NCBI GenBank assembly: GCA_016177065.1
Contig: JACOVZ010000028.1
Span: 1-15,641, forward strand
Length of the DNA stretch: 15,641 nucleotides
Direction of reading: 5' to 3'
Source of the DNA: Candidatus Wildermuthbacteria bacterium
GTDB taxonomy: Bacteria > Patescibacteriota > Minisyncoccia > Minisyncoccales > UBA10102
This document shows positions 1-6,134 of this stretch, one piece after another; position 1 is the stretch's first letter; every line of letters begins with the position of its first letter. The notes under the pieces were generated by a model. The model ran no database searches and was not told where the DNA came from. It worked only from the letters and a program-made list of their open reading frames with translations. Both the position numbers and the translations under genes were made by a program.

Positions 1-144
1 CTTGTACAAAGGATCATCCGCAGTCCAGCACTTCATATACACCCCGACAACATGAAAACCATCTCTCTTCAAAAGAGCTGCTGCGACTGAAGAATCAACG
101 CCTCCAGACATTGCGACAAAAACTTTTACCTTCTTCTTTGGCAT
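1..144 (-). CDS. mnmA: tRNA-specific 2-thiouridylase MnmA, N-terminal part (cut by window edge)
   Basis: Only the first 48 codons are inside the window; the gene continues beyond position 1. The protein begins MPKKKVKVFVAMSGGVDSSV. The SGGVDSS stretch at residues 13-19 is the PP-loop ATP-pyrophosphatase signature, and the following VGVYMKCW at residues 33-40 is typical of MnmA/TrmU. The known family role is thiolation of U34 at the wobble position of Lys, Glu and Gln tRNAs in the cytoplasm, using sulfur relayed from a cysteine desulfurase. The ATG at 144 is the only sensible start because the PP-loop follows at the expected distance. There is no Shine-Dalgarno site. A promoter-like element ends only 6 nt before the ATG, so the message is probably leaderless. 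The terminator at 194-227 isolates it from the gene upstream. Confidence 0.93.
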   Translation of the reverse strand, partial: MPKKKVKVFVAMSGGVDSSVAAALLKRDGFHVVGVYMKCWTADDPLYK

Positions 145-150
145 ATGAGA

Positions 151-179
151 GTTATACTACGGAAAACTCCATATTTCAA
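151..179 (-). promoter_or_regulatory. Promoter of mnmA, predicted leaderless
   Basis: On the minus strand a -35 box TTGAAA (179-174) is followed after 17 nt by a -10 box TATAAC (156-151), each one base off the sigma-70 consensus. Only six bases lie between the -10 box and the mnmA ATG at 144, so the expected transcription start falls on the A of the start codon. No Shine-Dalgarno is present, which fits a leaderless mRNA. The element sits just downstream of the terminator of the preceding gene. Confidence 0.65.
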
Positions 180-193
180 TCTTTATGTCAAAG

Positions 194-227
194 AAAAATC
201 GGCAATACCTTATGAGATATTGCCGAT
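194..227 (-). terminator. Rho-independent terminator after the NlpC/P60-like gene
   Basis: A perfect 10-bp inverted repeat (ATCGGCAATA at 198-207 against 218-227) encloses a 10-nt loop and is followed on the minus strand by TTTTTCTTT. It lies 13 nt beyond the stop codon at 241. It is oriented to stop minus-strand transcripts before mnmA. Confidence 0.88.
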
Positions 228-240
228 CCTGAAAGAGAAA

Positions 241-651
241 CTATCGTATCCTGTATATTCCGCGAAAGACATCTGAATCCAAGAAACTCTCAAGCGGCTC
301 CTCCACTATAGTCCCTGCATCAACAGACGAATGGATTACAGTACCCTGACAGGAAACAATTCCCACGTGCCCTACTCCTTGTACTGCTCTCTTGGCATCA
401 AAGTAGCCCCCATTATTCCATTTCCCTTTGGTGAATATGAGGCAATATCCGTCTTGGGCTTCGTGAGACTCCGCAAGATTCCCGGCATACAACTGGCCCA
501 AAAGAGTTTGCGGAACCTGGATCCCGCACCGCTCAAACGCCCAGGAAACGAGAACATAGCAATTGACTACCATTGGCGGCCTGCAATGCTCCTCCCAGAA
601 AGCATGCTTTGAGATTCCTATCCATGGATATGCAACATCCGCAGGATTCAT
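241..651 (-). CDS. Small NlpC/P60-like papain-fold hydrolase, no signal peptide
   Basis: A 136-residue protein when started at ATG 651. That start has a strong Shine-Dalgarno, AAGGAGG, 5 nt upstream; an in-frame start at 765 would add 38 residues but has no such site. Features fit a compact NlpC/P60 domain: Cys31 in NCYVLVSWAF heads a helix where the family has DCSGFV, His95 lies in GHVGIV and His107 in VIHSS, giving a plausible Cys-His-His triad. The stretch DGYCLIF at 67-73 resembles the GDLVFF strand. Family members cleave peptidoglycan stem peptides or related amide bonds. No signal peptide or membrane segment is visible, so secretion is not supported, and Asn replaces the usual Asp before the Cys. 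It is separated from the gene upstream by 161 nt and ends at a good terminator. The fold call is moderate and the substrate unknown. Confidence 0.62.
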   Translation of the reverse strand: MNPADVAYPWIGISKHAFWEEHCRPPMVVNCYVLVSWAFERCGIQVPQTLLGQLYAGNLAESHEAQDGYCLIFTKGKWNNGGYFDAKRAVQGVGHVGIVSCQGTVIHSSVDAGTIVEEPLESFLDSDVFRGIYRIR

Positions 652-681
652 TTTCTCCTCCTTGCAAAAGAGCTGTGTATG

Positions 682-702
682 AAAACTGCCCAAGCAGGGC
701 AG
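682..702 (-). terminator. Possible weak terminator or leader hairpin upstream of the NlpC/P60-like gene
   Basis: Minus strand CTGCCC (702-697) and GGGCAG (691-686) form a 6-bp GC-rich stem with a 5-nt loop, followed by TTTT. It lies in the 161-nt gap after the YkuK-like gene and 31 nt before the SD-led ATG at 651. It could end the dedA-tpiA-ykuK transcript or sit in the leader of the next gene. The U tract is short, so this is a weak call. Confidence 0.35.
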
Positions 703-812
703 ATTCCAAGGTTTTGAACGCTCAAAATCTACCCTCTCAAGCACAGAGAAAGAGATACTCATCAAAACTAGACCAGGTTTTCATGCGCTCTTTTAAAAGC
801 ATAGAAATAGCA

Positions 813-1322
813 TCATGAATATCTATCTGCAACCGTGGAAGCCGCAAATGATTCCGGCTTTATCTTCGGCTCAAATCCATTGCCCCGTATGAGGCCTGTC
901 ACTTCTTTAATCATGCTTCTTGTGGGGCCGTTCTCTCCAATGTCTGCATGAATGTATTGAAATTCGTATGAGATTTCAGGGCTTTTCTTTTTCATCATGT
1001 CTTTGAAAGAATCCCGCAAGTGCAAAGCAAGCTGGCAGGATAAAAATACCTCCTGCAGGATTCTCTGATGAAGATTGTAGAATTTTTGCTGGGAGTAGTG
1101 GATTCTCTTTAAAAAGAACCTTCCTCCTCCGAGCTTCCTCCATACGAGAACAACCACCGGAAAGAAGGGGTCTTCGGTAGCGCTTGAATCGCACCCAACA
1201 ATGACCTCGTACTGGTATTCTGGTTTCTCCTTCATGTAGTTTTGGATCTCGTCCAAAACCTCGGGAAGCTTCAGGTTCCCTTTTGTGGGGTTGTAAAATG
1301 GGCCGTCAAGAAATATTTCCAT
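813..1322 (-). CDS. YkuK/DUF458-family RNase H-like protein
   Basis: A 169-residue protein that matches the pattern of the YkuK (DUF458) family, which is predicted to have an RNase H-like fold. Visible family motifs are VGCDSS (42-47), HADIGENGPTR (125-135) and, at the C-terminus, GNGFEPKIKPESFAAS followed by TVADRYS (147-169). Asp45, Asp127 and Asp166 are candidate metal ligands. No biochemical activity is firmly established for the family, so nuclease function is only an inference from fold. The ATG at 1322 follows the tpiA stop by 12 nt, with AAGGTG overlapping that stop acting as the Shine-Dalgarno. This implies co-transcription with dedA and tpiA. The length agrees with other family members and no signal peptide is seen. 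Confidence 0.85.
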   Translation of the reverse strand: MEIFLDGPFYNPTKGNLKLPEVLDEIQNYMKEKPEYQYEVIVGCDSSATEDPFFPVVVLVWRKLGGGRFFLKRIHYSQQKFYNLHQRILQEVFLSCQLALHLRDSFKDMMKKKSPEISYEFQYIHADIGENGPTRSMIKEVTGLIRGNGFEPKIKPESFAASTVADRYS

Positions 1323-1334
1323 GCGGCTTTCACC

Positions 1335-2054
1335 TTACGCCAATTCTGCCTTTTTAGCAAGAGCAACAAAACCTTTGTTGTCCAGCGAAGCTGCTCCCAC
1401 CAAAGCTCCCTGAAAGCCAACCTTGAGGAATTTCCCAATGTTCTCTTGATTCACGCTTCCGCCGTAAATAATGCGCGTTTTCTCTGCGGTTTCTTTTCCA
1501 AAAGCAGAAGCAAGGGCTTCTTTCATGCCTTCCATGATGGTCCTGGCATGTTCCGGATCTTCGGATTTTGCTCCTTTCTGCGTGCTAATCGCCCATTCAG
1601 GCTCATACGCAAACACAATTTTTGAAATCTCCTGAGCGTCAAAGGCTTGGAGCATATCCTGGAATTCTTTTTCTGCGCTTTGCCCAATGCACACCACTGG
1701 AATTAACCCTATTTCCAGACATGCCTTGGCTTTGCTCTGAACCATTTCTGCTGTTTCTTTAAGATTCCTCCTTCTTTCTGAATGTCCGAGGATCACATGG
1801 CTGCAGCCCAGATTCTTGAGCATTGCAGGGGAAATTTCTCCGGTATACGGGCCTTCCTGCTCCCAAAAGCAATCCTGAGCCCCTATAAACACATTTAAAG
1901 AAGGCAAAAGCTGAGGAACATACACAAAAGGCGGGCACAGAACAACCTCAATGTTCAATCCCTTTAATTCGTTCTGAACAGAAAGAGCCAAATCAAAAGC
2001 CTCCTTTGAATTACTTGGATTCATCTTCCAATTCGCAATGATCAGAGGTTTCAT
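1335..2054 (-). CDS. tpiA: Triosephosphate isomerase
   Basis: A 239-residue cytoplasmic TIM-barrel enzyme interconverting dihydroxyacetone phosphate and glyceraldehyde 3-phosphate in glycolysis. The catalytic set is intact: Asn8 and Lys10 in NWKMN, His91 in LGHSERR and Glu151 in AYEPEWAI. The phosphate-gripping YGGSV (197-201) and GALVGAASL (216-224) are also present. The mobile loop 6 is unusual: where most bacteria have PVWAIGTGK this protein has PEWAISTQKGAKSED, losing both glycines and gaining bulk. The length is slightly short of the usual 250. The ATG at 2054 overlaps the dedA stop by 4 nt (ATGA), indicating coupling, with AAGGA upstream as a weak Shine-Dalgarno. Confidence 0.96.
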   Translation of the reverse strand: MKPLIIANWKMNPSNSKEAFDLALSVQNELKGLNIEVVLCPPFVYVPQLLPSLNVFIGAQDCFWEQEGPYTGEISPAMLKNLGCSHVILGHSERRRNLKETAEMVQSKAKACLEIGLIPVVCIGQSAEKEFQDMLQAFDAQEISKIVFAYEPEWAISTQKGAKSEDPEHARTIMEGMKEALASAFGKETAEKTRIIYGGSVNQENIGKFLKVGFQGALVGAASLDNKGFVALAKKAELA

Positions 2055-2698
2055 TCGTTCTTTTCCTTTTCCTGATTATTCAAAATATGCCTCAGTATCC
2101 ACCATACCAAACATAGAAGGAGAATAAAAGCGATGAGCCAGTCAAACTTTTTGAACAAGGGCTCCAGCAGCTTCCAATTCTCCCCTGCTTTAACTCCAAT
2201 AAAGGTCAGGAAAAAACTCCAGATCAAAGATCCTGCCATTGTGTACAAAGAAAACTTCCAGATATTCATGCGAGAAACCCCTGCTGGAAAAGATATGAAG
2301 GTCCGCACAATAGGCAGAAGCCTTGCAAGGAAAATGGCAAAGGACCCGTGCTTCTTGAAAAACCCATCCGCAAAGTCCAGGTCAGAGTTCTTCATGAAGA
2401 AAAACTTTCCGAAACGAGAAAGAAACGGACGCCCCCCGAAGAATCCAAGATAGTATGAAACAAGGGAACCTATGAGATTCCCAACAGCCCCCCAGAACAC
2501 CACGAGCCAAAACCTAAGTTCCCCCTGAGAAACAAGATACCCCGCAAAAGGCATGATAATCTCGGACGGAATCGGAATGTTTGCGCTTTCCAGCGCCATT
2601 AAAAAAGCAATCCCAAGATATTTCGTTGTGCTAATGACAGAAATTACAACCGACACTCCCCACTCTAAAATCGCTTCCATACTTGTAAATTCTATCAT
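2051..2698 (-). CDS. DedA-family (SNARE-associated) membrane protein
   Basis: A 215-residue polytopic inner-membrane protein. DedA signatures are present: ESANIPIPSEIIMPFAGYL (37-55), a glycine-rich GNLIGSLVSYYLG region (73-85) followed by FFGGR, and FLARLLPIVRTFISFPAGVS (123-142) with its conserved arginines. The C-terminus has another hydrophobic segment followed by a charged tail. Members are thought to act in lipid (undecaprenyl phosphate or phospholipid) transport and membrane homeostasis; which substrate applies here is unknown. The start is uncertain. ATG 2698 has no Shine-Dalgarno, and an extended -10 element (2689-2697) overlaps it, pointing to ATG 2680, six codons later, as a nearly leaderless start. 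It is first gene of a tight dedA-tpiA-ykuK group. Confidence 0.92.
   Translation of the reverse strand: MIEFTSMEAILEWGVSVVISVISTTKYLGIAFLMALESANIPIPSEIIMPFAGYLVSQGELRFWLVVFWGAVGNLIGSLVSYYLGFFGGRPFLSRFGKFFFMKNSDLDFADGFFKKHGSFAIFLARLLPIVRTFISFPAGVSRMNIWKFSLYTMAGSLIWSFFLTFIGVKAGENWKLLEPLFKKFDWLIAFILLLCLVWWILRHILNNQEKEKNE
2689..2697 (-). promoter_or_regulatory. Candidate extended -10 promoter for dedA-tpiA-ykuK
   Basis: Minus-strand TGATAGAAT contains the TGn extension and TAGAAT, one base from TATAAT. It lies directly after the terminator of the preceding gene, where a new promoter is needed. The expected start site is within about 2 nt of an in-frame ATG at 2680. No convincing -35 box is seen; the upstream DNA is the T-rich terminator tail. 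Confidence 0.45.
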
Positions 2699-2710
2699 TC
2701 TTTTTTAGAA

Positions 2711-2745
2711 AAAGAAAAAGGGTGCCTCATGAGGCGCCCTTTTTT
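2711..2745. terminator. Bidirectional intrinsic terminator overlapping the end of the Clp_N gene
   Basis: The self-complementary core GCCTCATGAGGC (2724-2735) is flanked by GGG/CCC arms with one mismatch, giving a stem spanning 2720-2739. On the minus strand it is followed by TTTTTCTTTTT, and on the plus strand by a T-run (2740-2746). The stem includes the last codons and the stop codon (2727-2729) of the Clp_N-domain gene, so coding and termination share the same bases. Confidence 0.85.
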
Positions 2746-3320
2746 TCGACTACTTCGCGCTCGGCCTTGATTCTCTGAAAAGCATCAAGGATTACCTGGG
2801 CATTGTCAAGATTCTCTTGTGCTCGCTTGATTACATCATCTAACTCTGCGTCAGAAAGCTCCCCAAGAGGTTTCTTTTCATTGTTGTCTACATGGGCTGT
2901 CTCGGAACGAACTTTCTCAAGAGTAATGCCTAAGCTATCCAGTACGCTAGCCGCAACACCTTCGCCCTCTCTTATTAAACCAATGAGCAAGTGCCCTGTA
3001 CTAATGTAACGGCGATCCACCCTGCGTGCTTCCTCGGTTGCAAGCTCAATCACCTTCTTGGCTCTTTGAGTCCATTCAAACTCGCCGATGAATGCCTGCT
3101 CACCGATGCTTAGGATAAAATCCACAGCCGAACGAACCTTCTCAGACTCAACCCCAAGGTTGGATAAAACCTTTGTCGCCACGCCGTCCACCACACCAAT
3201 AAGCCCAAGAATGATATGCTCAGTACCTATATACGTGTGATTACGGCGTCTTGCTTCTTCTTGAGCTAATGACAAGACACGTCGTGCCTTTTCTGAAAAT
3301 TCTTTACCGTTAAATAACAC
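2727..3320 (-). CDS. Stand-alone double Clp N-terminal domain protein
   Basis: A 197-residue protein consisting of two Clp_N repeats and no AAA+ module. Repeat 1 (about residues 7-65) contains ARRVLSLAQEEARRR and YIGTEHIILGLI. Repeat 2 (about 80-140) contains AKKVIELATEEARR and YISTGHLLIGLIREGEG. A polar helical tail follows. In ClpA/ClpC this domain binds adaptors and substrates, including phosphoarginine marks in ClpC. Free-standing forms are thought to be adaptors or regulators, though the role here is inferred. I chose GTG 3320 because AAGGAGG lies 5 nt upstream and the resulting N-terminus MLFNGKEFSEKA matches ClpC; an upstream GTG at 3344 places the SD inside the reading frame. It is monocistronic, with its own promoter (3368-3396), a palindrome near the start site and a terminator fused to the gene end. 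Confidence 0.9.
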   Translation of the reverse strand: MLFNGKEFSEKARRVLSLAQEEARRRNHTYIGTEHIILGLIGVVDGVATKVLSNLGVESEKVRSAVDFILSIGEQAFIGEFEWTQRAKKVIELATEEARRVDRRYISTGHLLIGLIREGEGVAASVLDSLGITLEKVRSETAHVDNNEKKPLGELSDAELDDVIKRAQENLDNAQVILDAFQRIKAEREVVEKKGAS

Positions 3321-3350
3321 GGAAACCTCCTTGTGGTTCGCCACTCAAAA

Positions 3351-3366
3351 AATTTTGTACCAAATT
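3351..3366. promoter_or_regulatory. Candidate operator palindrome at the Clp_N gene start site
   Basis: The 16-bp sequence AATTTTGTACCAAATT is symmetric at 7 of 8 base pairs. It is centred about where transcription from the 3368-3396 promoter should begin, upstream of the SD at 3326-3332. A repressor bound here would block the start. It is AT-rich, so chance symmetry is possible, and it does not resemble CtsR or CIRCE operators. Confidence 0.35.
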
Positions 3367-3367
3367 C

Positions 3368-3396
3368 TTCTTACCATAATATTCTTATTCTGTCAA
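3368..3396 (-). promoter_or_regulatory. Promoter of the Clp_N-domain gene
   Basis: A perfect -35 box TTGACA (3396-3391) lies in the last codons of map and is followed after 17 nt by TAAGAA (3373-3368) preceded by TGG, an extended -10 arrangement. The -10 hexamer itself is poor (3 of 6), so the call rests on the -35 box, the spacing and the TG extension. The predicted 5' UTR is about 40 nt and ends in a strong SD. Confidence 0.5.
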
Positions 3397-4128
3397 TACT
3401 TCAGGACTGTTCTCCATAATGGCAATGGTATCTTCAACATGGCATGATAGAGATCCGTCCCTGGTTAAGAATCCCTGCTTGTCGCTTGACTGCTTCAGCT
3501 TCCAGTCTCCTGCAGTCACCATAGGTTCAATGCAAATAACCATGCCTTCTTTGAGTTCTTCTCCCTTGTGGCGCTTGCCGTAGTTTGGAATCTGAGGGTC
3601 TTCATGCAATTGTTTTCCAATACCATGGCCGCACAAATCGCGCACCACGTTGTATCCCTGGCTTTCCACGTACCGCTGAATCGTATTCCCAATGTCTTCG
3701 GTGGTGTTTCCGGCTTTTGCCTTTTTCAATCCAAACTTCATTGCCTTTTTGGTTACGCGAATCAATCGCTGGGCCTCAAAACTAATCTTGCCTACGCCAA
3801 AAGTGCGGGCCATATCTAGATAGAATCCCTGCCAGATGAGACCAATATCCAAGGTTAGAATATCGCCTTCCTTGAGCACTCTTGAGGAAGGAATAGCATG
3901 GACAACTTCGTCGTTTACTGACGCGCACACAACTCCTGGAAATTTTTCATAGCCCTTAAATGCAGCCTGAGCTCCTGATTTTTCAATGAGGGTTTCCGCA
4001 ATCTCATCAAGCTTCTTGGTTGTGATTCCGGGCCTTACCGATTTTTGGAGCTCCTGCAGAACAGAGGCAAGCTTTCTTCCTCCTTCTCTCATCACTGCGA
4101 TATCTTCCGGGCTTTTCAGGGAAATCAT
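3385..4128 (-). CDS. map: Methionine aminopeptidase, type I
   Basis: A 247-residue cytoplasmic metalloprotease that removes the initiator methionine from new proteins. All five metal ligands of the pita-bread fold can be placed: Asp94 (LDIGL), Asp105 (DMA), His168 (GHGIG), Glu201 (IEPM) and Glu232 (HVEDT). The substrate-site histidines His77 (VVHAIP) and His175 (QLHEDP) are present too. The length is that of bacterial type Ia enzymes without an N-terminal extension. ATG 4128 overlaps the adk stop by 4 nt (ATGA). The order secY-adk-map is classical for the end of the spc operon. No infA or rpsM follows; instead a separate promoter for the Clp_N gene begins in its last codons. Confidence 0.97.
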   Translation of the reverse strand: MISLKSPEDIAVMREGGRKLASVLQELQKSVRPGITTKKLDEIAETLIEKSGAQAAFKGYEKFPGVVCASVNDEVVHAIPSSRVLKEGDILTLDIGLIWQGFYLDMARTFGVGKISFEAQRLIRVTKKAMKFGLKKAKAGNTTEDIGNTIQRYVESQGYNVVRDLCGHGIGKQLHEDPQIPNYGKRHKGEELKEGMVICIEPMVTAGDWKLKQSSDKQGFLTRDGSLSCHVEDTIAIMENSPEVLTE

Positions 4129-4832
4129 TGCTCTTGAAGAACATGCAAAATATCCGAGAATACGTCTGCAACCGGCTGGTTCCCATTGATCTCTTTGAAG
4201 AAAAATCCGCCTTTTTTGAAGTATTCAATAAGAGGAAATGTCCGCTCGCGGTATTCCTTGAACCTAACTTTGATGGTTTCAGGATCATCAAGCCCCTCTC
4301 TTTTTTGGAGCAAAGACCCGTCAAGAGGGCACAGCGTAAGATTTTCTGTTTCTTTTGAATAGAGTATAGGATGCCTCATCAAGGAGCAAAGCCTCCGATG
4401 GGAATTGCGGAACAAAGATTCTTTCTCGCTCACCTTAATTTCTATGATGCGGATGTTTTCCTTGCCATACAGATTCTCAAATAAAGGCATTTCTTCTTTT
4501 CCTTCGTGTATTGTTCTCGGAGACCCTGCCAGCAGCAGGCTCTTTTGCTGGTGAAACAGGTTTTGGATTTTTTCTTTCATAAGGGCTGTCACAAACGGAG
4601 GACTATTCAGCATTCCTGTCTGCCAAAGCTTTTTCTCATCAAGCAAAAAATACTTCTTTCCCTCTGCTTCCATGTATTCGCCTTCCTTTGCGTTCCAAAA
4701 CTTCTCCTCCAGGATTTTGGAGGTTTCAATATAGGTAAGGTTGAGTTTGTCTGAAAGAAGCTCAGCCTGAGTTCCCTTTCCTGCCCCGGGAGAACCCATG
4801 AGAATAAGCACAGAGACTTTAGAATTCATCAT
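4125..4832 (-). CDS. adk: Divergent adenylate kinase family protein
   Basis: A 235-residue P-loop nucleotide monophosphate kinase. The Walker A motif GSPGAGKGTQ is at 13-22 and the C-terminal DDPETIKVRFKEY followed by RERTFPLIEY (182-204) matches adenylate kinase. The expected reaction is ATP + AMP = 2 ADP in the cytoplasm. Several usual residues differ: the TGDMLR helix reads TSKILE (37-42), replacing the AMP-binding Arg by Glu, and DGFPR reads AGSPR (102-106). The LID has only Cys149, His154, Cys168 and Asp171 as possible metal ligands instead of a CxxC pair. It sits between secY and map, where adk is expected, which supports the name; altered nucleotide preference is possible. ATG 4832 (or the adjacent ATG 4829) lies inside the secY 3' end, overlapping by 14 nt. 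Confidence 0.82.
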   Translation of the reverse strand: MMNSKVSVLILMGSPGAGKGTQAELLSDKLNLTYIETSKILEEKFWNAKEGEYMEAEGKKYFLLDEKKLWQTGMLNSPPFVTALMKEKIQNLFHQQKSLLLAGSPRTIHEGKEEMPLFENLYGKENIRIIEIKVSEKESLFRNSHRRLCSLMRHPILYSKETENLTLCPLDGSLLQKREGLDDPETIKVRFKEYRERTFPLIEYFKKGGFFFKEINGNQPVADVFSDILHVLQEQ

Positions 4833-6099
4833 AATCTCTCATCTGAAGCTGAGATCGGATCTGGCGCATTGTTTCCAGCACAACGCTCACCACAATAAGC
4901 AATGACGTGCCTCCGACAAGGAATTGAAACGTGGCAACACGCGTGAGCGCCTGGATAATCGTGGGGAGCAATGCGATGCTTCCCAGGAACACGGCTCCAA
5001 GAATCAGAATGCGGTTCACAATGAACGCAAGGTACTGAGTCGTGGAAGGGCCGGGCCTCACTCCGAGAATAAATCCTCCTGCTTTTTGAAGGTTTGACGA
5101 AATGGTTTTCGGATCAAATGTCACTGCGGTGTAAAAATAGGTAAAGACGACTATGAGAATGAAATACGCAACGCCGTAGGCCCACTGGTTAGTGAAGAAC
5201 CCGCTCACGCTATTGGCAATGGATCCGACAATGCCTGTTGATTGCTGGAAGAAACTTGCTATCATGCCGGGAAACGTAAGAATGGAAAGAGCGAAAATGA
5301 TGGGGATGACTCCGGCCGGGTTCACAGACAAAGGCAGATAGGTTGAAACTCCTCCGTATATTTTATTTCCCCTTACGCGCTTGGTGTAGGATACCGGGAT
5401 ATTCCTCCTGGACTCTGTGATGAACACCACTCCCGTAATGATGGCCAGGGCCATTGCAAAAAACAGAAGATAGGAAGCAATGTTCGCAGTATCCCATGTG
5501 AGAAACAGCTGTCTTGCATTGTTGGGAAACGCGGTGACAATGCCTGCGAAAATAAGGAGCGACACTCCGTTTCCAATCCCCTTTTCCGTGATCAATTCTC
5601 CCAGCCATACAAGGATCATGGATCCCGCAGTTATGGTGATAAGAGCCGTGAAATGCGACATAGGGGAAAGATCCGAAATAATGCCCTGGCGCAAAAGAAG
5701 CGTTAGGAATGCGTATCCCTGAATGAACGCGAAAGGCACGGTGAGCATTCTTCCATACTGATTGAATTTCTGGCGGCCTGCTTCCCCTTCTTCTTTATAC
5801 ATCTTTTCCAAGGCCGGAAATATCATAGTCAGAAGCTGCATGACAATGGTTGCCGTAATGAAAGGGCCAAGCCCGAGCATGGCTATGGAAAGATTGTCCA
5901 GAGATCCTCCCGTAAAGAGATTCAGGAGGCCGAATAACTGGTTGGAAGCGAAGAATTCTTTGATCCTTTCAGCGCTGATTCCCGGAGTCGGGATGTTCGC
6001 CATGACGCGGAACACCAAAAAGACGCCCAAAACAAAGAAAATCTTAGCTCTAAGATCTGAAATCTTCAGCACCTTCCAAATTGTTTCAAGCCATTTCAT
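4819..6099 (-). CDS. secY: Protein translocase subunit SecY
   Basis: A 426-residue inner-membrane protein forming the SecYEG channel, with ten hydrophobic segments. The first is at about 18-36. A plug-like FFASNQLFGLLNLFTGGS region (49-66) follows, then further segments at about 72-92, 118-137, 152-170, 178-196, 208-228, 262-284, 308-328, 358-380 and 390-410. Family hallmarks include IPTPGI (36-41), GEAGRQKFNQYGRMLT (105-120), the cytosolic loop with NIPVSYTKRVRGNKIYGG (233-250), which contacts SecA or ribosomes, and GVRPGPST (346-353). The ATG at 6099 is 5 nt past the rplO stop and has no Shine-Dalgarno. A promoter-like element in the end of rplO places a transcription start almost on this ATG. 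The adk start is embedded in its last codons. Confidence 0.98.
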   Translation of the reverse strand: MKWLETIWKVLKISDLRAKIFFVLGVFLVFRVMANIPTPGISAERIKEFFASNQLFGLLNLFTGGSLDNLSIAMLGLGPFITATIVMQLLTMIFPALEKMYKEEGEAGRQKFNQYGRMLTVPFAFIQGYAFLTLLLRQGIISDLSPMSHFTALITITAGSMILVWLGELITEKGIGNGVSLLIFAGIVTAFPNNARQLFLTWDTANIASYLLFFAMALAIITGVVFITESRRNIPVSYTKRVRGNKIYGGVSTYLPLSVNPAGVIPIIFALSILTFPGMIASFFQQSTGIVGSIANSVSGFFTNQWAYGVAYFILIVVFTYFYTAVTFDPKTISSNLQKAGGFILGVRPGPSTTQYLAFIVNRILILGAVFLGSIALLPTIIQALTRVATFQFLVGGTSLLIVVSVVLETMRQIRSQLQMRDYDEF

Positions 6100-6104
6100 G
6101 GGTG

Positions 6105-6134
6105 GTTATATGACGGATCCTCCCGCCTTTTCAA
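6105..6134 (-). promoter_or_regulatory. Candidate internal promoter for secY-adk-map
   Basis: Minus-strand TTGAAA (6134-6129), an 18-nt spacer and TATAAC (6110-6105) use the same two hexamers as the mnmA promoter. The -10 box overlaps the rplO stop codon and is 5 nt before the secY ATG, so the transcript would begin at or next to the start codon. Being inside a coding region it could be fortuitous. Confidence 0.5.

Noticed and set aside
331..612. Plus-strand frame of 93 codons opposite the NlpC/P60-like gene
   Set aside because: The minus-strand gene has a strong SD, catalytic-type motifs and a terminator; the plus-strand frame has none.
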